Source: Pseudomonadota bacterium (GTDB lineage Bacteria > Pseudomonadota > Gammaproteobacteria > Burkholderiales > Gallionellaceae). From it: a DNA stretch of 11,129 nt. Location: contig JAJXWG010000036.1 in NCBI GenBank assembly GCA_021781695.1, forward strand, positions 1 through 11,129. The letters are read 5' to 3'. The notes beneath the pieces are model-generated. The model was not told where the DNA came from. It did not search any database and saw only the letters and a list, made by a program, of their open reading frames with translations. The position numbers and the translations under genes were made by a program. This document shows, piece by piece, positions 1 to 6,323 of this stretch (position 1 is the first letter of the stretch; each line of letters opens with the position of its first letter).

Positions 1-38
1 GGCCGAACAGCACACCTTCACAGGTGGCTAATACATCG

Positions 39-2900
39 CTAGTGCGCCTCATCCCAGTTTTTTCCCGAACCCAGTTCAACGATCAAGGGAACATGCAGCT
101 CGGCAACACTGCACATCAGATGCGGCAGCGACTCCTTCACAATCTGCAATTCGTCTTCCGGCACTTCCAGCACCAGTTCATCGTGCACCTGCATGATCAA
201 ACGCGTCCGCAATTTTTCGGCCTCTATCCAGCCCTGCACTTTGATCATCGCAAGCTTGATGAGGTCTGCCGCCGTGCCCTGCATCGGCGCATTGATCGCG
301 GCGCGCTCAGCCCCCTGGCGCCTCATGCCGTTGCTGCTGTTGATATCCGGCAACCAGAGCCTGCGGCCGAAAACGGTTTCGACATAGCCCTGCTCCTTCG
401 CCTGCAAGCGCGTGCTGTCCATGTAATTCTTGACACCTGGATAGCGCGCAAAATACCGGTCGATATAAGCCTGCGCGGCACCGCGCTCCACATTCAGCTG
501 CTTTGCAAGGCCGAAGGCAGACATGCCGTAGATCAGCCCGAAGTTGATCACCTTCGCATAGCGGCGCTGTTCGGAAGTCACTTCACCTGGCTGGGCCATG
601 AAAATCTCGGCGGCAGTTGCGCGATGCACATCCTCGTTGTTGGCAAAGGCATTGAGCAGTCCCGCATCGCCCGACAAGTGCGCCATGATGCGAAGCTCGA
701 TCTGCGAATAGTCAGCCGCCACGATGCTGCAGCCGGGAGGAGCGATGAAAGCCTCGCGGATGCGGCGTCCCTCGGGACTCCTGATCGGAATGTTCTGCAG
801 ATTGGGATCGCTGGAAGCCAGACGCCCCGTGACCGCCACCGCCTGCGAATAGCTGGTATGTACACGGCCCGTATGACGGTTCACCATTTTCGGCAGTTTG
901 TCGGTATAGGTCGATTTTAGTTTCGCCATGCCGCGGTATTCAAGCAATAATTTTGGCAAAGGATAATCGAGTGCGAGTTCCTGCAATACCTCCTCGTCTG
1001 TGGAGGGCGCGCCGCTCGGCGTCTTCTTCTTCACCGGCAGCTTCAGCTTGTCGAACAATATTTCCTGTATCTGCTTTGGCGAGTTGAGATTGAAAGGCTG
1101 CTCTGCCGCTTCGAAGGCGCGCGCCTCAATGTCGACCAGCTTTGCGCCCAGCTCATGGCTTAAGCGATGCAACAGATCGCAGTCGAGCAGCACGCCGTTG
1201 CGCTCCATCGTATAGAGCACATGCATTGCAGGCAGCTCGATTTCGCGATACACATATTGCAAGCCTGTCCTGAGCTCAGTCGAAGGACCTTTTTGCGTTT
1301 CAATTTGCGGCGCAAGGTTCAGGTGCAGTTGCAGCGTGATATCTGCGTCCTCCGCCGCGTAGTGCGTCGCGGTATCAAGATCGACCTGGTCGAAACTGAT
1401 CTGCTTGGCACCCTTGCCTGCCACATCGGCAAAGCTGATCGTCTTCACATTGAGATGACGCAGCGCCAAATTGTCCATGTCGTGCGGCTTGTGGCTCTCC
1501 AGCACGTAGGATTCGAGCAGCGTGTCGTCGTGTATGCCGGAAAGCGCAATGCCGTGATTGGCGAAGACGTGTTTGTCGTATTTCAGGTTCTGTCCTACCT
1601 TCCTGTGAACATCGCTCTCAAGCCAAGGTTTTAATTTAAGAAGCGTCTGGCCGCGATCAAGCTGATCCGGCGCCCCCGGATAGACATGGGCCAGCGGCAG
1701 GTAGACCGCCTCGTGCGGCGTGATCGCAAATGAAATGCCTACCAACTGCGCTTCCATCACATCGAGCCCTGTCGTTTCTGTATCCAGACAGACGAGATCA
1801 GCGGCAAGAATTTTCTCAAGCCACGCATCCAGCTGTTCATGATTCAATATGGCCTGATAGCTATTGCGGTCGGTGCGTGAAGCTTCTTCAGTTGTCGCTT
1901 CATTGCTTTCTTGCGGGAATCGCAAAGATCGTTCTTTAACTTCGCCCTGAGAGTGTGATGCTGCATTCAGCTCGCGCAGCCCTCGCGAGGGGGACGCCGT
2001 GTGGCCTCGAAGAGGTTCTCGCACCCCGTGGGCGTGCCCAGCGGTTTCACCGCTGACCTCACGCAGCCAGGTTTTGAATTCTAGCTTTTCGTACAAGTGC
2101 GCCAGCTTTTCCTTGTCGGGTTGTGGCGCGATCAATTCGTCATAGCCCATCGGCAAGTCCACATCGCATTTCACGGTGATCAAACGGCGCGCCGTCGGCA
2201 GCCAATCCAGCGCGCGCCGAAGGTTCGCCCCCACCACACCGCTGACGGTGTCCGCATTGCGCATCAGGTTGTCCAGTGTGCCATGCTGCTGCAGCCACTT
2301 TACCGCAGTCTTTGGACCGACTTTTTCCACGCCCGGCACGTTGTCCACCGTATCGCCCGTCAACGTCAAAAGATCGACGATCTTTTCGGGCGGCACGCCG
2401 AACTTGGCAGTCACGCCATTCACATCGAGAATCTCATTGCTCATGGTATTGACCAGAAAGACATGCTCGTTCACCAGTTGCGCAAGATCCTTGTCGCCTG
2501 TTGCGATGATGCAGCGCACGCCATCACTGGATGCCTGCTTTGCCAGCGTGCCGATCACGTCGTCCGCCTCGACGCCGTCTATGCTCGCGATCTTCCAGCC
2601 TGAGGCTTGAATAGCCTGATGCAGCGGTTCGATCTGCTCTGCAAGATCGGCGGGCATGGACGGGCGGTTGGCCTTGTATTGCGGATACCAGTCGTCGCGA
2701 AATGTTTTTCCTTTTGCATCAAATATGCACAGGCTATAATCTGCAGGGTAATCCTGCCGCAAGCGGCGCAACATGTTGAGCACGCCATAGACTGCACCGG
2801 TGGGTTCCCCCTGGCGGTTGCGCAGATCCGGCATCGCATGGAAAGCGCGGTATAAAAAGGATGAACCGTCAACCAGAAGCAAAGTTTTATCTGAACTCAT
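39..2900 (-). CDS. polA: DNA polymerase I, three-domain form with 5' nuclease and proofreading exonuclease
   Basis: This enzyme fills gaps in excision repair and removes RNA primers during lagging-strand synthesis. With the ATG at 2900 the product is 953 residues (E. coli PolA is 928). The 5' nuclease domain (about 1-285) keeps its acidic clusters (DGVEADD near 108, ATGDKDLAQL near 133, GDTVDN near 182). The 3'-5' exonuclease domain has DTE at 373-375, KVGQNLKYD near 434 and YAAEDAD near 514, so proofreading looks intact. The polymerase domain has motif A (AADYSQIELR near 728), motif B (RRYAKVINFGLIYG near 779) and motif C (QVHDE at 904-908). A GTG at 2909 would add three residues. I prefer the ATG (MSSDKT) from family N-termini, since neither start has a clear Shine-Dalgarno. 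The extra length lies in two places, the linker at about 280-345 and a short insert near 537-546; both coincide with repeat-like DNA described separately. It is divergent from the LOG gene with a 25-bp gap. Confidence 0.97.
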   Translation of the reverse strand: MSSDKTLLLVDGSSFLYRAFHAMPDLRNRQGEPTGAVYGVLNMLRRLRQDYPADYSLCIFDAKGKTFRDDWYPQYKANRPSMPADLAEQIEPLHQAIQASGWKIASIDGVEADDVIGTLAKQASSDGVRCIIATGDKDLAQLVNEHVFLVNTMSNEILDVNGVTAKFGVPPEKIVDLLTLTGDTVDNVPGVEKVGPKTAVKWLQQHGTLDNLMRNADTVSGVVGANLRRALDWLPTARRLITVKCDVDLPMGYDELIAPQPDKEKLAHLYEKLEFKTWLREVSGETAGHAHGVREPLRGHTASPSRGLRELNAASHSQGEVKERSLRFPQESNEATTEEASRTDRNSYQAILNHEQLDAWLEKILAADLVCLDTETTGLDVMEAQLVGISFAITPHEAVYLPLAHVYPGAPDQLDRGQTLLKLKPWLESDVHRKVGQNLKYDKHVFANHGIALSGIHDDTLLESYVLESHKPHDMDNLALRHLNVKTISFADVAGKGAKQISFDQVDLDTATHYAAEDADITLQLHLNLAPQIETQKGPSTELRTGLQYVYREIELPAMHVLYTMERNGVLLDCDLLHRLSHELGAKLVDIEARAFEAAEQPFNLNSPKQIQEILFDKLKLPVKKKTPSGAPSTDEEVLQELALDYPLPKLLLEYRGMAKLKSTYTDKLPKMVNRHTGRVHTSYSQAVAVTGRLASSDPNLQNIPIRSPEGRRIREAFIAPPGCSIVAADYSQIELRIMAHLSGDAGLLNAFANNEDVHRATAAEIFMAQPGEVTSEQRRYAKVINFGLIYGMSAFGLAKQLNVERGAAQAYIDRYFARYPGVKNYMDSTRLQAKEQGYVETVFGRRLWLPDINSSNGMRRQGAERAAINAPMQGTAADLIKLAMIKVQGWIEAEKLRTRLIMQVHDELVLEVPEDELQIVKESLPHLMCSVAELHVPLIVELGSGKNWDEAH
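1264..1289. repeat. Short interspersed repeat inside polA, in frame
   Basis: The segment CCTGTCCTGAG...TCGAAGGACC contains the outer arms GTCCT/AGGAC and a perfect inner palindrome CTGAGCTCAG. I recognise the pattern as a small interspersed repeat common in betaproteobacterial and environmental genomes; this is recollection, not a search. Read in the polA frame it contributes KGPSTELRTG, between the end of the exonuclease domain (QIET) and the start of the polymerase domain (YVYREIELPAM). E. coli PolA has only a short connection here. The open reading frame is kept. Confidence 0.7.
1980..2055. repeat. Palindrome-dense segment in the polA interdomain linker
   Basis: Several small inverted repeats are packed together: CCCTCGCGAGGG (1980-1991, perfect), CCTC-GAA-GAGG (2005-2015), GGGC-GT-GCCC (2030-2039) and CAGCGGT-TTC-ACCGCTG (2039-2055, a perfect 7-bp stem). 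The encoded stretch (about PolA residues 283-307) lies in the linker between the 5' nuclease and the exonuclease, which is about 25 residues longer than in E. coli. The 11-mer GCGAGGGGGAC at 1985-1995 recurs at 4092-4102 in the intergenic repeat before thrB. This suggests an inserted mobile palindrome, but the boundaries cannot be fixed from one copy. Confidence 0.5.
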
Positions 2901-2925
2901 TTGGATCACTATTTAAGGTGCTGAC

Positions 2926-3642
2926 ATGAACGATACGCCAAAACTGCCCTCATCCGATATCCCCGAAGCGTGGGATGCGAAAGAGGCATGGCGCGTATTC
3001 GGCATTATGTCAGAATTTGTATCCGCCACCGACCGTCTGGCGCACATACACCCCGCAGTCAGCGTGTTCGGCAGCGCGCGCATGAAACCCGACCATCCTT
3101 ATTACAAGCTCTGCGAGGAAATCTCGCGCCTGCTCTCCGACGCCGGTTTCTCGGTCATCTCGGGAGGCGGACCCGGCATCATGGAGGCCGCCAACAAGGG
3201 CGCTTTCTACGGAAAGTCTCCCAGCGTGGGACTCAACATTCAACTGCCACACGAACAATCCAACAATCCATACCAGAACATCAGCCAGTCTTTCCAGCAT
3301 TTTTTCGCCAGAAAAGTGATGTTCGTGAAATTCGCTCACGCGTATGTCGTGATGCCGGGCGGCTTCGGCACGCTGGACGAACTGATGGAGGCGCTGACCC
3401 TGGTGCAAACCGGCAAGACACGGCGCATGCCCATCATCCTGGTGGGCTCGAAATTCTGGGGCGGCATGCTGGACTGGTTCAAGACATCGCTACTGGAGGA
3501 AAAGATGATCAGTCCGGGAGACATCGATCTGATCCAGCTCATCGATAACCCGGTTGAAATCGTCAACGCGATCTTCAAGCATTACGAATCCTCGGGCTTC
3601 GAGCCTACCGAGGCGGAACGCGAACGTCAGCTTTACCTGTAA
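2926..3642 (+). CDS. LOG family (TIGR00730) Rossmann-fold protein, probable nucleoside 5'-monophosphate phosphoribohydrolase
   Basis: Proteins of this family release a free base and ribose 5-phosphate from nucleoside monophosphates; the plant-type LOG members activate cytokinins. This 238-residue protein carries the two diagnostic motifs: SGGGPGIMEAANKGA (about 79-93) and PGGFGTLDE (about 144-152), which form the nucleotide and catalytic site. The N-terminal 40 residues are an extension rich in charged and aromatic residues, as in longer bacterial members. The start ATG is preceded by AAGGTG at 2915-2920, a good ribosome site. It is the first gene of a plus-strand run (LOG, DUF2782, thrB, membrane protein). 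Its promoter must lie in the polA coding region or the 25-bp gap. The bacterial substrate cannot be told from sequence; a nucleotide-salvage role is as likely as a cytokinin-like one. Confidence 0.88.
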   Translation: MNDTPKLPSSDIPEAWDAKEAWRVFGIMSEFVSATDRLAHIHPAVSVFGSARMKPDHPYYKLCEEISRLLSDAGFSVISGGGPGIMEAANKGAFYGKSPSVGLNIQLPHEQSNNPYQNISQSFQHFFARKVMFVKFAHAYVVMPGGFGTLDELMEALTLVQTGKTRRMPIILVGSKFWGGMLDWFKTSLLEEKMISPGDIDLIQLIDNPVEIVNAIFKHYESSGFEPTEAERERQLYL

Positions 3643-3685
3643 ATCGGCTAGAATGCGCACCTTACATCTTAAAGGCATCGCCATC

Positions 3686-4033
3686 ATGCGACTCTTATCC
3701 ACTTTGCTGCTGTGCGGGCTTTCTCTTTCCGCGCTGGCCGCCACACCCGAACCGCTGCCCCCCCCGACTTTCACGCCATCGCCAGAAGGCACGGCGAAAG
3801 AACCGCCCGCAAATCAGCCTTCTGCTGAAGAACCGGAAGTGACCATCATCAAACAGACCCAGCAGACCATAGAGGAATACCGCGCGAATGGCCGACTGTT
3901 CATGATCAAGGTGACACCCATAATCGGCCCACCATACTATCTGGTCGACCAGCGTGGCGATGGGAAATTCGCCCGCCAGGAAAGCCTGGATACCGGTTTT
4001 CGTCCTCCGCAATGGGTGATACACCGGTTCTAG
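3686..4033 (+). CDS. DUF2782 family small secreted protein
   Basis: This 115-residue protein begins with a classical signal peptide: MRLLSTLLLCGLSLSALA, with likely signal peptidase I cleavage after ALA (residue 18). A Pro/Glu-rich low-complexity stretch (about 20-50) follows, then a conserved C-terminal block with IEEYRANGRLFMIKVTP and GPPYYLVDQRGDGKF. This matches my memory of the DUF2782 family, found in beta- and gammaproteobacteria near polA and thrB; its function is unknown. The Cys at position 10 is not in a good lipobox, so a soluble periplasmic protein is more likely than a lipoprotein. The ATG at 3686 is chosen because it opens the signal peptide and has AAAGG at 3671-3675. The longer in-frame opening from 3554 would overlap the LOG gene and bury the signal sequence. 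The gap to the LOG gene is 43 bp, consistent with co-transcription. Confidence 0.85.
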   Translation: MRLLSTLLLCGLSLSALAATPEPLPPPTFTPSPEGTAKEPPANQPSAEEPEVTIIKQTQQTIEEYRANGRLFMIKVTPIIGPPYYLVDQRGDGKFARQESLDTGFRPPQWVIHRF

Positions 4034-4061
4034 CAATCATGGCTAAAAATACGCCATTTCC

Positions 4062-4103
4062 ACCCTCCTCTCCCCGTCCCTCTCCCAAAGAGCGAGGGGG
4101 ACA
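4062..4103. repeat. Intergenic GC-rich repeat with inverted CCCTC/GAGGG arms
   Basis: The DUF2782-thrB gap (4034-4131) holds a pyrimidine-rich then purine-rich element: CCCTC at 4078-4082 pairs with GAGGG at 4094-4098, ending GCGAGGGGGAC. It aligns by eye with the segment inside uvrD at 6488-6530: both have a CCC-rich start, the block CCCTCTCCC, a short loop, a G-run and a terminal GGAC. It shares an exact 11-mer with the polA linker segment. It could act as an mRNA hairpin between the two genes. It lacks a T-run, so it is not a convincing terminator. Confidence 0.6.
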
Positions 4104-4131
4104 ATGACTCGCTGCCCGACTTAACGTTTAT

Positions 4132-5073
4132 ATGTCTGTTTACACTACCGTCACCGAGGATGAACTTGTCGGCTGGCTTGGCGATTATTCGCTGGGCCAG
4201 TTGCTGGAACTGCAGGGTATCGCCTCAGGCATTGAAAACACCAACTACTTCGTCACTACCAGCAATGGCCGTTTCGTATTGACGCTGTTTGAAAAGCTCA
4301 CTGCCTACGAATTGCCATTTTATCTGAACCTGATGGCTCATCTGGCCCGCCACGGCATACCCTGCCCTGCGCCGGTGGCAAACCGCCACAACCAGTTTCT
4401 GGGCATACTGAAGAACAGGCCTGCCTGCATCGTTAGTCGCCTTGCGGGAAAGTCTGTCACACATCCTACTGCCGCACACTGTGAAGCAATGGGCGCCATG
4501 CTGGGACAGATGCACATCGCGGGCATGAGTTTTTCGCAGATGATGCCCAACCCCCGAGGCGCATCCTGGCGCAACGTCACCGCGCCACAGGTCATGCCGT
4601 TTTTGAATGCCGGGCAGGCCGCATTGCTCAAAAGCGAAGTTGCGCTGCACGCAGAGCAGTCCCTGCTTGGCTTGCCGCAGGGACTGATACACGCAGACCT
4701 GTTCCGCGACAATGTGCTGATGCTTGATGACCGCATAGGCGGGCTGATCGATTTCTATTTCGCATGCACCGATGCACTGCTGTATGACGTTGCGATCACC
4801 GTCAACGACTGGTGCATGAACCCCGATGCCTCCCTTGATGCTGATCGCACGCAGATATTTTTGCGCTCGTATCATAGGGTGCGCCCGTTTGAACAAAATG
4901 AAGCCACCTCATGGCCATCGATGCTGCGCCTGGCTGCACTGCGCTTCTGGCTGTCGCGCCTTTTCGACCTTCACCTGCCGCGCGATGGCGATCTGACCCA
5001 TGCGCATGACCCGGGACATTTCGAACGCATCTTGCAAAACCACATCGCAACAAAATGCGCTGTCTGGTTATAA
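4132..5073 (+). CDS. thrB: Homoserine kinase, type II (aminoglycoside-phosphotransferase fold)
   Basis: The enzyme phosphorylates L-homoserine with ATP, giving O-phosphohomoserine for threonine synthase. The protein has 313 residues, normal for the betaproteobacterial/Pseudomonas-type ThrB, which belongs to the choline/aminoglycoside kinase fold rather than the GHMP kinases of E. coli. The N-terminus (MSVYTTVTEDEL) and the block GIASGIENTNYFVTT (29-43) are family signatures. The catalytic loop is HADLFRDN (187-194), with the Asp as probable base, and the metal-binding motif is IDFYF (206-210). No strong Shine-Dalgarno precedes the ATG at 4132; the start is set by the family N-terminus. It lies 98 bp after the DUF2782 gene, across the intergenic repeat, and 46 bp before the membrane protein gene. 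Confidence 0.95.
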   Translation: MSVYTTVTEDELVGWLGDYSLGQLLELQGIASGIENTNYFVTTSNGRFVLTLFEKLTAYELPFYLNLMAHLARHGIPCPAPVANRHNQFLGILKNRPACIVSRLAGKSVTHPTAAHCEAMGAMLGQMHIAGMSFSQMMPNPRGASWRNVTAPQVMPFLNAGQAALLKSEVALHAEQSLLGLPQGLIHADLFRDNVLMLDDRIGGLIDFYFACTDALLYDVAITVNDWCMNPDASLDADRTQIFLRSYHRVRPFEQNEATSWPSMLRLAALRFWLSRLFDLHLPRDGDLTHAHDPGHFERILQNHIATKCAVWL

Positions 5074-5082
5074 AATCAAAGC

Positions 5083-5110
5083 AGTAATTAGTCATCAGTC
5101 ATCAGTTATG
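5083..5110. repeat. Short heptanucleotide tandem repeat upstream of the membrane protein gene
   Basis: Four consecutive 7-base units, AGTAATT, AGTCATC, AGTCATC and AGTTATG, fill most of the thrB to membrane-protein gap. Two are identical and two degenerate. The last unit creates an ATG at 5108 in frame with the downstream gene. The array is short and may be replication slippage; no regulator is implied by the sequence alone. Confidence 0.6.
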
Positions 5111-5119
5111 AAAGAAATC

Positions 5120-5875
5120 ATGGAACCCAAACGTCTGGAAGCCAGGACCGGCCTGCAATGGATCAAAAAAGGCTATGCGCTGTTCATGAAAGCGCCATTG
5201 CTTTGGATCGTGCTGGTTGTTATTCTCTTCATCGCAGCAGCCGCACTATCGAGCATACCCGTCATAGGCGAACCGCTGGCCAGCCTGCTGATGCCTGTCG
5301 TGGTGATCGGCCTGATGGCCGGCTGCCAGTCGCTGGAAAAAGGGGACGAACTGGAGCTTGCGCATTTGTTCAGCGGATTCCATAAACAAACATCGAATCT
5401 GGTCACGCTGGGCGGCATCGCACTGGTCAGCCAGTATCTGATCTTCGGCGCGATGATTTTGCTTGGCGGTTCGACACTGGTTGGCATTCTGACGGGCAAA
5501 CAGGCGGCGGATCCTGCCGTACTTCAGCAGGCGCTGGCAGGCGCCGGAACCTCAATCCTGCTGGGCAGCGTGCTGTTCACGCTGCTTTTGATGTCCATGC
5601 AGTTCGCACCGATGCTGGTGTACTTCAGGAATGTTGCACCGATTGCCGCGATGAAGCTGAGCCTCAAGGCTTTCACCCGCAACGTGGGTGCGATGTTCGT
5701 GTATGGCCTGGCCTTCATGCTGCTGGCGCTGCTGGCCAGCATGCCGATGATGCTGGGCTGGCTGATACTGATGCCCATGGTGTTCACTACGATGTACGCA
5801 GGCTTTTGCGACATATTTCCAGATGAAAAACAGCAGAACCCGGACGCTGGCGAAAATGTAACCGGCTATCCGTGA
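5120..5875 (+). CDS. BPSS1780-like multi-pass inner-membrane protein
   Basis: With the ATG at 5120 the product is 251 residues. It begins MEPKRLEARTGLQWIKKGYALFMKAPLLW, resembling the BPSS1780 family of betaproteobacterial membrane proteins of unknown function. Hydrophobic segments lie at about 27-45, 52-69, 95-124 (long), 142-168, 188-207 and 209-229, giving probably six membrane spans. The N-terminal segment is basic and amphipathic, and the C-terminal tail is acidic and polar. An in-frame ATG at 5108 lies in the heptad repeat and has no ribosome site. The 5120 ATG follows purine-rich GAAAGAAA (5110-5117) and matches the family start, so I prefer it; longer openings reach into thrB and are unlikely. 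It is the last gene of the plus-strand run, and its stop is one base from the stop of the converging MEKHLA gene. Confidence 0.8.
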   Translation: MEPKRLEARTGLQWIKKGYALFMKAPLLWIVLVVILFIAAAALSSIPVIGEPLASLLMPVVVIGLMAGCQSLEKGDELELAHLFSGFHKQTSNLVTLGGIALVSQYLIFGAMILLGGSTLVGILTGKQAADPAVLQQALAGAGTSILLGSVLFTLLLMSMQFAPMLVYFRNVAPIAAMKLSLKAFTRNVGAMFVYGLAFMLLALLASMPMMLGWLILMPMVFTTMYAGFCDIFPDEKQQNPDAGENVTGYP

Positions 5876-5876
5876 G

Positions 5877-6323
5877 CTACGCCTGCACGACAAATGTTGC
5901 AGCCTGTCCGTGACAAATGCCCGCAGCGCCCACAAGATTCCACACCGTTCCGTCGGCAATCATAAAGCGCCGCCCGTCTTTGGCAATCCGCATGCCGGAA
6001 TAATTGTCGACATAGCCCTGTTTCGCGACTTGTTCCAGCAGCGCTGCGCGCAGAGGTTGCGCCACAGGCTCCGCGGAAAGACGCGAAGGCAGACTCACGA
6101 ACGCTTCATAATCCATGCCGAAACATTGCAAAGCCATGCGATTGCCATAGAAAAATACCGGATCCGCTTGGGTGCCGTGAGCCACGATCGCGCGATTCGC
6201 ATACCACATGGCCAGCGGATCGAACCGCTCGATCAGCATCTTTCCGGTCAGCCGATGATAACTGTCGTTGATCAATGACAGTCGCCCTTCATGCAGCGCA
6301 GCATCCGGCGCATGGTCGTTCAT
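5877..6323 (-). CDS. MEKHLA domain protein (PAS-like)
   Basis: The 148-residue product is essentially one MEKHLA domain, a PAS-related fold found in plant HD-ZIP III factors and as stand-alone bacterial proteins. Recognisable blocks are LINDSYHRLTGKMLI (17-31), VAHGTQADPVFFYGNRMAL (47-65), DYEAFVSLPSRLSAEP (71-86), GYVDNYSGMRIAKDGRRF (103-120) and TVWNL (126-130). By analogy with PAS domains it may bind a small ligand or sense a signal; its ligand and partner are unknown, and no output domain is attached. The start ATG at 6323 overlaps the uvrD stop in an ATGA arrangement and has GGAG at 6329-6332 inside uvrD, five bases away, which points to translational coupling. An upstream in-frame start inside uvrD (to 6359) is less likely. 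Confidence 0.85.
   Translation of the reverse strand: MNDHAPDAALHEGRLSLINDSYHRLTGKMLIERFDPLAMWYANRAIVAHGTQADPVFFYGNRMALQCFGMDYEAFVSLPSRLSAEPVAQPLRAALLEQVAKQGYVDNYSGMRIAKDGRRFMIADGTVWNLVGAAGICHGQAATFVVQA

Noticed and set aside
13..26. CACCT/AGGTG hairpin just after the polA stop as a terminator
   Set aside because: A 5-bp stem with no T-run on the minus strand; the window edge also prevents judging it.
24..920. Long plus-strand open frame opposite the polA 3' half
   Set aside because: Antisense shadow of polA. It is His/Arg-rich with no domain, and the minus-strand polymerase motifs explain the region.
800..2060. Intein or group II intron in polA to explain its extra length
   Set aside because: The extra residues total a few dozen and lie in linkers; there are no splicing motifs or endonuclease domain.
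2714..2740. TTGCAT...TATAAT on the plus strand as a LOG promoter
   Set aside because: The -10 is perfect, but spacing is 15 bp, it lies about 186 bp upstream inside polA, and the bases are explained by polA codons. Kept only as a weak possibility.
2901..2909. GTG start for polA three codons upstream
   Set aside because: Possible, but it has no better ribosome site, and family N-termini fit MSSDKT at 2900.
4225..4896. Minus-strand open frame of 223 codons opposite thrB
   Set aside because: Antisense shadow of thrB with no recognisable family or ribosome site.
5083..5110. Heptad repeat as a CRISPR-like array
   Set aside because: Units are 7 bases and contiguous, with no spacers.
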